A stretch of DNA of 64,000 bases from contig JAYGXS010000003.1 of the NCBI GenBank assembly GCA_036362985.1, forward strand, positions 47,729,422 through 47,793,421. Direction: 5' to 3'. The notes beneath the pieces were generated by a model. That model saw only the letters and a list, made by a program, of their open reading frames with translations. It did not search any database and was not told the origin of the DNA. The DNA is from Ligula intestinalis. Taxonomy: Eukaryota; Platyhelminthes; Cestoda; Diphyllobothriidea; Diphyllobothriidae. The position numbers and the translations under genes were made by a program. Positions 51,908 to 61,895 of the stretch are shown piece by piece (within the stretch, counting starts at the first letter, position 1; every line of letters begins with the position of its first letter).

Positions 51908-52087
51908 ATGGCTTTCGAGAGGACTCTATACTCGGTTCCACCCCGTGACTCATTTAAAAGAACTAAGCAACCGGATCCATGGATGTCTTATGAACGTGCT
52001 GACTGGGTTCACCAGCTCAATGAACGTTTGGGGACAGTTACTGGGCGATGTGCTCTGGCAAAAAATAGCAGAATTAATTCAACCGAT
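51908..52087 (+). CDS. Tektin exon 1
   Basis: 60 codons, ATG at 51908 to NSTD. The donor is a weak GTGCGG. Joining after GAT keeps frame and gives NSTD-FIRHVNE, the usual tektin spacing. Reading on past the donor meets a stop at 52129-52131. Confidence 0.75.
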
Positions 52088-55000
52088 GTGCGGGATTTGA
52101 TTATTTTTATGTTTTATATTCCTATCCTATAGTTTATCAGGCATGTAAATGAGCAGACTGAAAAAACGCAACATGTATCAACCAATAATCTAAAGGACAA
52201 TCTTCAGGATTTGAATTTTAGCGAAAGGCAACTAGAAATGGAAATAAAGGATGTTATTGATGCGACCAACAGGCTGATTGCAACAGGATGCACGCTGGAA
52301 AATGCTCTTAAAGCAACCGAACCACCAGAAACCATCTCAATTGACAACATCAATATAAGAAATTATAGGCGTCCTGAAGAAAATGTTAATGATGATGTTC
52401 AAGACGCATTGATTAAGGCAAGTTAATTAGTTGCATTGTGCCCCGTAGTTAAAAGCCAGCGATATTTGAACTTGCATGGCTTTAACTACATTTAACTGGT
52501 GTGCGTTTAATATATTAATATGCGTTTTGTGTGCACTGATTCAACTCGTGCTCGCATTAAGTATATAGATATATGGCTTTGAAAGTGTTTGTATGCATTG
52601 GAAAACAGCCATTCAGTTATTGTGATGATTCGAACAGATTTCGACTAGTTAGTGCTAACACTTCTAGTCAAAAACATACGTCGACGTTTATGATAATCTC
52701 TGTAGATGAAATAAAATTCCCTTTTTCAACATCGAACTTTTTGCTGGCCTATAGTTCAGTCGGATTTTTATCCACTTTTTGTGGAAAGCAATATTCCTGA
52801 ATAGGTACGAATTTTAAATAACGCCTAAGCACGTCATATAATCAGCATTTGATATATGCACATTGACAACAGATGCCAAAACAGCTCGTGCTAATTTTAG
52901 TAGCGCAAAGAACTGCTTATTTTTCTCTTAGATTTTTTTCCTGGAACATTGCAGTTATTTAGAAGAAAATCAAAGTTCATTTTAGGTGGTGGTTAACCCT
53001 ATATTTTCAAAGACCCTGGCTAAGAGAGCACAAGCCTACGTTAACTAGTATTTCTTTACAACTGCAACCCCTAAATAGGGTAAAGTCTGTTATTGCTTAA
53101 CATTTTACAGCTGATTATTTCTTTTTTCTGCTTGTTATTACCTCTAAGTCTTCATTCTATTACAAAAGTAGCAGCTTGAACTCCCTCCGCTGAATGCATG
53201 CACGCAGTTATTTTTAATGCATCCTATATTATTTGTGCTGAAAACTTTCTCCATTCTATCAACATGAACGTAAAAAATATAGATTCGTTGACGCTTTTGA
53301 TATTTATACAGCAAATTGCTATATTTCAGGAACTCGATATTATTGCGAAGGCTCAAAGTGTATTAAAAAGATCAATCTCTCAAGTTAAAGACCAAATAAG
53401 GTAAGCTATGTACATCAGTAACGCCGTTGTTTCCATTGGTTTTCTCATACGTTTACGCTCGGGCCAAGAAATCTTATCGAAAGCTCTTCTTCCTGCTCAG
53501 TTACCTGACTGCAATTATTTAACGCATTTGAAAATTAAAAAATATACTAAATTTTAAGTGAATCAAACTTAATTAATGTACATGTATATATTATCGGCTT
53601 TGTATCACCGGCCGTCATTTTTTGGAGCAGAAAAAATTATATTTTACAGGAAGTAAGGACTTGTTGCCACAATTACTGCACATGCATTTTTATTCTTAAA
53701 TATTTCTGCCCAAAGTGTTGTCCTATCAGCGCATTTTTGTTATTCGACCTCTAATTGTGAATGAACAAGAAGAAAGACAAAATTGCATTTTAATTTCATT
53801 CCTTAAAATTTCCGCATAAAGTTTGCCCTACCCATTAGCGCAATAAATCGTGAATAATGTAGACATTAAATATAGGCACTTTGTTTTTGTATATATATTT
53901 GCCTTGTTTGTAAAGTTAACTGCCTGTAAGTAGTTTTTCTAGTACTTAAAAATTTATCGAGTTAACTTGCACAAAGTTGGTTGCTTTAGGTTGCCTTACA
54001 TATTTTTAAGGAAACTAATTCTCACATTCGGGATAAACTGCTACTTTGAGGATGTAAATTTGCAACAATAAGTTCGCTAGCTAACAGGCATCCATCAGCG
54101 GGCTAGGCATCTAATGGAATTGATCGCACGGTCCCAAAGAAAGTTTTAACGTTCCGCAGGCGTGTACTTTTCAGTATGGTTGAAAGACAGTTCCACACAA
54201 AATTCACTTGCATGCCCTCTAAAAAGTTGAGTATGTAACATGTGCATGCATCGGAGAGTCTTGAAGATTGGATATTCATGTGGATACGTATTTCGGATTT
54301 TTATTCTTGGTGTAAGCCCTGTGCACGTGGGTAGTGGCGATGACTTTTTGTCTTTCTTAATGACTCTCAGCACGTTCTCTTAGTTTATTTTCATGCGTTT
54401 TCTCTAAACCTCGCTTAGACGAAACCGGACAGCAAAGGAGGATCTGGAGCTGGTGGCCAGTAATAAGATGCAGGCAGTTCTACTTGATACAACAGCTGGT
54501 GTTCTGAAAAACACGAGTACCAACAAGCAGTTCTTCCCAGCAGTAGCATCACCACAGGTAGCGTTATCTTGCAATTTAATGTTTAATTTGCATAATCACC
54601 TTATGAAAGGTAGTCATTCGGTTGTATTTTTTGCGCTTAAGGATGATCAAAGCTCTCCTGAAGAAAGAACCCAGGAGGTACATAATGCAATTTATGCCGC
54701 CGAATACGAACGAATGGCCAGCGAACGACTTGTCCAACTGTGCCAAAATATTATGCAGGACGTTGCAAATGACCTGCAACAGCAAGCTGACCAGGTAACG
54801 CATAGCATTCTCCACAACGTTGACCTTCTTGAAGCAGCCGAGATCCGGCTCAAAACCAAGCTTAATGAGGTGCGTTTTCAATAAAACACAGATTTTTCGC
54901 TTAGTTCCGTTGCTAGATATGATTAGTTGATATCGTTTCGCACTTTCGAAAAGTTTCAATGTTCATCTAACCTGACTTTGCACCAATCCTTTACTTCTGA

Positions 55001-57884
55001 AACCGTTTCGTCCTTTCTATCCCATGGGGTGTTTCTGCTATGTCCTATAATCAGAAAAGGGCCGTTAATACGCATAAAACTGTAATTTTTGAAGAAATTT
55101 GCCAGAAGTTATTTTTTCAGACCAATCATCACCTAAAATCATCCGTTTGTATCAAATATCTTCCTCTGTCATTCCCCTTGTTCTCTTTCTTACCATCTAG
55201 GTGTATTTTCTCACCAAGTGAAAGGAAGAAATATTATTTGTATTCATGTTTTTATAAAATACCTTTGAATTCTTGGAGATTCTGAAGATCAATGTGAAAA
55301 GATAATACACCTTGGTAGGCATTTTTTGCTGAGCTAAGATAATACTTTTTTCATACAGTTGGTATCAAGATAGGATTGTAATATCTTGAGAGTATTCTAC
55401 ACGATAACTGGAAGTACAACCCCACCTACACAATCCCTTCTAATAAAAAAACAATTCAGAACTTCAGTTTACATTTCATAAAGAACTCTAGATTCTTCCG
55501 TGGTTTGCAACCAATCACACATTGATCCTATAATAACACGCTAATAGTCATAGTATGGAAGGTTGCCACATTTCAAGTTAGCATTGTCCTTCTCAGGGCA
55601 AAATACTGGATTGCGATGGCTCCTCATAAAGTTGCCCTTAATGGAACCGTATGTATTCCGACCACCGCAGTGCGTTTGCGAAGTCGGGGGCCAGGTGAGG
55701 CGTAGACAGTTATTCAACTGCGTCAGTCATTGCGTCTTGATCTGGTCTCGCTAGCAGATTGCAGCGTGCGTGGACGAGTAAAAGGACACGCACGCAGGAA
55801 GATTATGCGAGCGCCGGGCCTAATGGTTCAGATTGCCCCTCTAAATCATGCTCAGAGACAGTCAGATAAAAGAGTCAAAGGTGGGCAACGTGCACAGTAG
55901 TTCTAGGGCGCAGATTCCAAGCAACCACACGCCTAACATAAATATTTGTACTCGTTTTTAACTTCAGCATTGAATAAAAGTACTGTTTATTATAGTAGTC
56001 TTATGTTTGTCTTGCAACTGCGGACATGTTTTACCCTTATTGCTCTTTTCTCTGACCGCATCTGACGATGGGCTCGAGTCAGAGTCCGCAACATCAGGCA
56101 AATCAACTTATTATTTTCACTGACTGCGTCAGCTTTTTCTAACCTACTTACTAAAAACAGTCCCTATCCTTCTATCAGCAACCAACTGTAAGGCGCATGC
56201 ACTGTTTCAGTTATTGTGAGATCACTGGATGAGTCCGAAAATTACTTAAGGTCCCTCGCAAATTTCCATCTGCTATCCTCTGTGCCTTCAACTCGGTTCA
56301 CAAATCAAAGTTGGATCCAACGAGAACAGAGTTTGGCCATTACCTTTTGTTGGTTTTGCATTATGGATCTGTCTAAAATAATATCAAGCGATGAACTTAC
56401 AATGATAATATCAATCAAACTGCAACACGGTCTGGTCATATTATCTCCAGCTGGTCGGCTGCTGTTGTTACTAGGTACACAGAAACTGAAGTTGAGCCAG
56501 CAAAGTATCCCTTTAGTTAAACGGTGAACAGCCGGTCATTAACAGAGGGGACTTGCCTGCGTAGCTGTGATGGATTACGAGGCAAGACTACCTCATCACG
56601 AATGAGAGATAGCTTTTTTGACTTCAATTGAGCAGTAGGTATTCACGTCGTGCTGCTGGAAACCGTACGTGGTCCAATGGCATGTCTAGAGGCACACCTT
56701 GGCACGTTGAAGCATCCAATAAAAGCAGATTTTGTTCTTAATTTACTAGTCCAGCGTCCAACTGCGTCGCTGATGACTGATTTTAGTGCGCATTGGCTCG
56801 CATGAACACAATTAATCTAATCTTATTACTCGGCACTGAAAGGTTCTATCCACATTTGAGTAGAAACGGTTTTCAAACAGCTACCAAGATTTCTGGTTCA
56901 AGGTGTTCCCTTCGAGGCCTTGAGCTCAATAACCTAACCGACAAATCGTGATTTAGAGAAAATTTATTTAATGGTGGTTAACAGTTGCCACATTGTAGTG
57001 TCACAATCGTGCTTTGCTATGTCTTATAGGGTAGCTGACCCACTTTAGTAGAATCGCTGCGACCAGGTAACGGGTAAGTTTACCTGTAAACATATACACT
57101 AGAACTCCATTTGCAGAGCTTTTTACTAGTGACTAGGGATGTAGGAGCAACTAAAATTTTTAAGACATGTCAATTAATTGATATATTTCGTGAAGTATAA
57201 CTCAAAATCCAAAATCAGTTTTGATTGGAAAGGATTACTAACGAGGAGTACTAACATTTATTGCTGCACTCTGTAATCCTGATGCAAATCAGGATGATGA
57301 ATTTTAGATGGCTAGGAGATCATCTACTTCAACTTACCTGTGGTCCAACTTACCGTCCTGGAGTTAAATTAGTATAGTTTGTGGCGCGAATCGCCGCGCA
57401 AACCTTCAATTAACATGCGGAACAACTTACTCCCAGCGGCTGTGGGAAGCACTTTGACTGCATTTTTTTCACTTTACACTTCTGAAAATTTCCTTCTCTG
57501 CCTATCCTATTTCCCCACCCCACAGAACTCTATAACCACCGTTTTTGCACGACAGAATGCTGAAATAGGGGTATATGACTGGGGCTACATAAGCTTCTTT
57601 TGCCCTATTCATGAGCCACGCCACATTCTGATATTGGAAATATTTCAGCCAATAATCTCTGCAAAATGCTGCATTCACGGTAATAATGTGCGTACTTCTT
57701 TCACCTTACCTGAATTTCTCTCGTAATAGGTTTTAGCTGAAGTTAAACTGCAACAGGAAACTATTGAAAAGCTTCACGCCGCAATCAGAGTGAAGGACGA
57801 TCCCGTTAAGGTGGTACAAACGCGTCTCCATCTGCGCAGACAGAGGTGCGGCAAGGACCTTTGCGAGGACACACCCCACTCAAA
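51908..57884 (+). CDS. Tektin (six visible exons, 3' end not found)
   Basis: Tektins are coiled-coil filament proteins inside ciliary and flagellar doublet microtubules. Exons: 51908-52087, 52133-52417, 53330-53400, 54419-54557, 54642-54869 and 57730-57884, joining without a stop to about 352 codons. Recognisable blocks: ADWVHQLNERL and AKNSRINSTD (exon 1); FIRHVNEQTEKTQ, LENALK (exon 2); ELDIIAKAQSVLKRSI (3); NRTAKEDLE (4); QNIMQDVANDLQQQADQV (5); DPVKVVQTRLHLR and the family nonapeptide position (exon 6). The nonapeptide, RPNVELCRD in most tektins, reads RCGKDLCED at residues 340-348. Exon 6 ends in phase 2 at GTAAGC, so at least one more exon of about 60-90 codons is expected. I could not find it up to 64000. 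Intron 2 appears to start with GC. Confidence 0.85.
52133..52417 (+). CDS. Tektin exon 2
   Basis: 95 codons after a TCCTATAG acceptor, ending ALIK. The next bases are GCAAGT: a GC donor that is otherwise a perfect match to the splice consensus. Confidence 0.8.
53330..53400 (+). CDS. Tektin exon 3
   Basis: 71 bases after ATATTTCAG, before GTAAGC. Encodes ELDIIAKAQSVLKRSISQ and ends in phase 2. Confidence 0.8.
54419..54557 (+). CDS. Tektin exon 4
   Basis: 139 bases after CTCGCTTAG, ending PAVASPQ before GTAGCG. Exons 3 and 4 together make exactly 70 codons. Confidence 0.8.
54642..54869 (+). CDS. Tektin exon 5
   Basis: 76 codons after TTGCGCTTAAG. The intron before it is only 84 bases and keeps an open frame. 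The segment is a heptad-rich coiled coil. The donor is a weak GTGCGT. Confidence 0.8.
56055..56103 (+). repeat. Decayed hammerhead-like motif in tektin intron 5
   Basis: CTGACGA, stem GGGCTC/GAGTCC, GCAAC in place of GAAAC, ATC, AGGC, then AAATCAAC and a tail like that of family B. The order is kept though GAAAC is damaged. Confidence 0.45.
57730..57884 (+). CDS. Tektin exon 6 (nonapeptide exon)
   Basis: 155 bases after CTCGTAATAG, ending TPHSK before GTAAGC. It holds the signature-region RLHLRRQRCGKDLCED. Confidence 0.8.
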
Positions 57885-58095
57885 GTAAGCATTCGAGCGA
57901 TTATATCAGCGTAATTAATAAGACTACTTAAGCATAGTAAGTAGCCCCTGTTGAACAAAGTAACAAATCAAACTATCGGTGGCTATAAAACTACAATCTT
58001 GAACTTATCTTGTGGCTACACACTGTCCAATGCCGATTTAGGATCTAATGTGAGGAACATTTGTGGCAAATCCGGAACCATTACTGAAAAACGGG

Positions 58096-58536
58096 TCAGA
58101 AAATGCGGTCAAAACTGAGTTTTGATTGCTGATCTGCCTTCCGCGCTAGGTGACACTTTCTTCTATTTACTACCGTCTCATCTATTTGGACGTCCATCCT
58201 ACATCTTATGAGTTTAACTTCTTCCTTCAATAGTGTTTTGGAGCATATGTTCCGGCATCTGCTGTACGAAGCAACGGCAGCACTATGGCGTTTTCCGATT
58301 ACTAGTGCGTACTGTTTCACTCTGTTTCCCGATTCAAAAGCCTTGAAGGTTTTACGTTTCATACTCATTACAAGTCTATTGTTTTCAAATATAGATCCAG
58401 TTAACAATGCCCTCTTTCGCTTACAATAAGTTAACATGGAGCCAAAGCCATATGTGTGCTGGTGCCATATTCGCTGCGGCATTTGGCTTTCGTAGTGGCT
58501 ATTCATCTTCGTTAGTGGTAGTTTATTTTTTTGCAA
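58096..58536 (-). pseudogene. Possible Merlin/IS1595-type transposase relic
   Basis: A 146-codon minus-strand frame. The segment SRCRNICSKTLLKEEVKL then DVQIDETVVNRRKCHLAR (residues 108-131) resembles the first catalytic Asp region of Merlin-type DDE transposases (IDExxxxRRK). Merlin elements are known in schistosomes. The later DDE residues are not seen, and the frame ends early, so the copy is a fossil. The assignment rests on one motif. Confidence 0.5.
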
Positions 58537-60240
58537 TATTCAAGTAACAATGGCCTGTCTGCCTTCTCTTTTACCTGTTCATATGATGTCACGAATTCTC
58601 ACTTTGATCGTTTTCCGTGGTAGACTGCTCTTGAAATCCTTATTTATGAGAATATCAGGGCAACATGATCGCCTTTGTCTACCAGGGTAGCAATATTCCA
58701 CGTTTATACATAAGTTTTACTAGGATGGATTTAATCGTTTGCAGAACAGTATAATTAGACTGCAACGGGTGGTTTCAGTTCATTTTTATTAAGAGAAGGA
58801 TAAGCGAACACCTTTGGTCTGCATATTGGTGTCGAAAAACTCGAATGCGACAAATATTAGCTGCCTGAAGGGCCAAATTATGAACACCAACTCTTGCGTA
58901 ATAAGTGTACGTACAACATTTTCAAAAGATTGCATTATGATAGTTTGACCATAGATTTCTAGGAAGTTCACCATATGCTCCAAACAAGTTGGTGTAGGAA
59001 AGGTGACTGAAGACAGAGGGTTAGTTTTAAGTGAATTAAGACGTCGTGACTGTCTACCGCAGTCTCCAGTTTCACCCACCTGAGCCGGTGACATGACAGA
59101 GTCGAGATGGTTGAACAGGATCCAACGCTGGTCACTTTCAGCAATGGAGGCCAGAACATGACGTGATTTAGTTTTAAGTGGTAGTAGACTTTTGCGCTGG
59201 AGACATCGCACTACCTATCTTCCATCACCTGCAGCTGATGTGAAGACAGAGTCAAGGTGGCCGAGATTGAACGGGGTCGGACATCTTCGGGGCAGGATCT
59301 TAGTTGGTCGACCCGTAGTATGCAGTCTCAAGCTATATCGTGGCAAATACTAGTCCAATGGATTAACAAAATGTCGTTAAATAATACCTCAAATTCTACC
59401 GTGCCTTCATGTCGCAACGTAGTGTCATTAGCCGTTTTCAGGCTAACTTTAGACTTTGGGACCATGCATGTACGAGCTTCCTCATCCTCAACTGAGGTGA
59501 TCCTCTGAACGCCTCGGTTATACTGGGGCAGTTTCGTCTAGCACGCTGTCTTCGTTCAGCGTACGCACACCAGCAGTCACAGGCAGAATTGCGTCGGAAT
59601 TCACCTCCATGACGGCAGACATTATGTTCTCACGAGCAATATACTCCAGCTGGATTAAAGGCTGCAGTGTTTGGTCGGTAAGTGAACATTTTCAAGTGTG
59701 TCGTGGTGAACCTTAAATTCACCCAAACATGAGGAGAAAACCACATCAGTGGTCAGAATATTTCATGATGCAACCGCTCTGTTATTAAAAAAGACTGGCA
59801 TCCATCGATCCTGGCCTCCGCTCTACGCAACTTAACTGGAAGTCCACACAAGACAGGCGTACTAGTCAGACTGGACACAAAGCAAAGGTTTTGATCACGC
59901 ATATTGCATATGTGATCCAGTTTTATCTTCCTGTAGGCAAAGAGAAAGCAGTGACCACAGACCCTAGACACTTTTGTATGCGACCTTTGTGTCACATCTA
60001 AGAGGGTAAAGTCCCTGACGGTCCAAGACCCCTATGTCTCTACGGCGTATTGCGGGTGCGTTCACGGGAAGGTTTTAAATAGATTGGAGAAGTTTTTTAT
60101 TTAATCCCGTAGATGCTTATATGAGGAATTGCAACATAGACGTGGCTAACTTGGCCGTCGTCATGCAGTACAATATTCGTTTAAGTCGTTCTGACTGTCA
60201 GCTGTTGGTGACGGAGTATTTTAGAAAATAAATCTCTAGA
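58537..60240. other. No recognisable gene
   Basis: A 140-codon minus frame (58789-59211) shows no domain I recognise. No exon for the missing tektin C-terminus was found here. Confidence 0.35.
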
Positions 60241-60317
60241 ATAGAGACAGTGCAGCTGCCCAGCTGAAAAAAATGTAAGGGTTCCTTACGAACATCACCG
60301 TAGCTTAAACTCAACTA

Positions 60318-60440
60318 ACTAAACTAAAAGGCAAACTAAATTAAAACTAATAAACCTAAATGATAAGCGAGTAACTAAAATAATCTACAACGAAGTGAGC
60401 AGGTAGTTAGCAATAGTCATCTTTGGTGCTGTTTATAAGG
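60318..60440 (+). repeat. Repeat flanking the LINE relic, left copy
   Basis: A run of AAACTAAA-type repeats followed by CTACAACGAA, AGGTAGTTA and GTTTATAAGG. A second copy lies at 61765-61895 in the same orientation. Confidence 0.6.
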
Positions 60441-60719
60441 AACCATTGACAAAAACGTTGAACTTGCGTACATCGAATCGGTTCAAGGTTGGCCACAGGT
60501 GGTCTTTGACCACCGCATTGTGAACAAACTTCCAAAATTTTTTTCATCAGCCGGCAGGATGACATCACATATAAGATTCGTGAAACAGTCACTGATGCAA
60601 GCATGAAATAATGGGAGCCTTAAACTGAGCCCTTTGGGCCGCCCCTCACAGCGGTCACCATTGAGGATTGCTGGTGGAGTCAGCAGTCAAAAGGTTCGAG
60701 ATTCATACAAGTAGGCTTC

Positions 60720-61660
60720 TGTTAACTTAAATGCGGTGTTGTTTATGTAGACGGGGTTGATGAGGGACGCTGTCGAAAGTCTCTTTGAAGCCCATGTTGG
60801 CGTTTAAGTGCCAACAACAGATTCGAAGGAGAAGACCTACAACTGCGAAAGCCATGCTGGACATCGGAGAGAAGGTGAGTCAGCTCAAGAAACAGTATAA
60901 AGATTGTCTTAGTGATTTTCTGTGTAACTATGCAATAACTGCTGGTATGACTGACTAGCCGGTAGTTATTCTTGGTCTGCTACCACTCTTCTATAGCGGG
61001 CTAGTGGCTGCGGACTCCCAGTTACGCGATAGGCATCCCGTAGTTAATTAATCCATGGCGAGCAACACTAATGGCTTGGCCGTTTCATGTACTAGCTGCT
61101 TCAACAGCTAGTCCGAAATTTCCCTGGGAGTCTGGAGGAGAAAATATTTACAAATTTAGCAACACTTCCTTCGGTGAAGAAGGCAGTTTTGATTGTAAGC
61201 AATTCTTCCTCCTCTTTAGGGCTTAAAAGAATCTTAGGTTCGCTTGTAAAATGGACTTGAAGTACTCAGAGCGAAGTCTAGTCATATCTTTTACCTTCGA
61301 GATTTCCGTATACTCAGCAGTTCTCAACATTGAATGGAAATCCGTACTGCCCCTACTCTGTTTTATATAACTGTAAAATATTTTGCGATTAACACTGGCG
61401 CTGTTTGACTCCAATGGCTTGTGGTGACACTTTCTCTGGAAGTTGAGTGATTCAGGCGTCGTATCATTAGAGAATATATCTTACGGTTTCCTCTTTTCGT
61501 TAAGGATGGAGTCAGCCAGTAAGTTTTGTTTGTTAGTCTTTTTCACGTGCTTGCGCAGGGGCTGGATAAAAGATTATGGACTATCTCTTTGATTTGACCC
61601 CGAACCTAGTCAATGTCTTTCTTTTAGATGCCTAAGTTATCTTTTAGCTTACAGCTTATC
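60720..61660 (-). pseudogene. LINE reverse transcriptase relic (minus)
   Basis: Minus-strand remains, 5' to 3': the linker NRKIFYSYIKQSRGSTDF and MLRTAEYTEISKVKD (61414-61223), then fragments NNYRLVSHTSS, HLLSDVQHGFRSCRSSPSN (near 60860-60900) and a decayed motif A region. Stops and frameshifts are frequent. Its sequence resembles the LINE at 46500-48380 in domain order, but orientation is opposite. Confidence 0.7.
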
Positions 61661-61694
61661 GCTGTGTCATAATTAGATAAATACTAGAATATAA

Positions 61695-61895
61695 ATCATC
61701 CCAGAAGATAAGTGGGCGAGCATGCGCTTGTTTTCGATAAATTATGGTCAGGCCTTTACATTTTAAGTAAACTAAAACTAATAAAACTAAATAATCAATT
61801 AATAACTACACTAGATTAAACTAAATAAACTACAACGAAATGCGTAGGTAGTTATCGATAATAAACTATGGCGATGTTTATAAGGCAACCTTACA
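61695..61895 (+). repeat. PLE pseudo-LTR-like fragment and right flanking repeat
   Basis: GGGCGAGCATGCGCTTGTTTTCGATAAATTAT resembles the pLTR block at 7230-7262, followed by the AAACTAAA array seen at 60318. No PLE coding sequence is attached. Confidence 0.5.

Noticed and set aside
54576..54959. 127-codon minus-strand frame
   Set aside because: It is the antisense shadow of tektin exon 5.
58789..59211. 140-codon minus-strand frame
   Set aside because: No family motif seen and low-complexity hydrophobic C-terminus. Not supportable as a gene.
60640..60715. B-box-like GGTTCGAGATTC as a SINE head
   Set aside because: No convincing A box at the right spacing and no recognised body.
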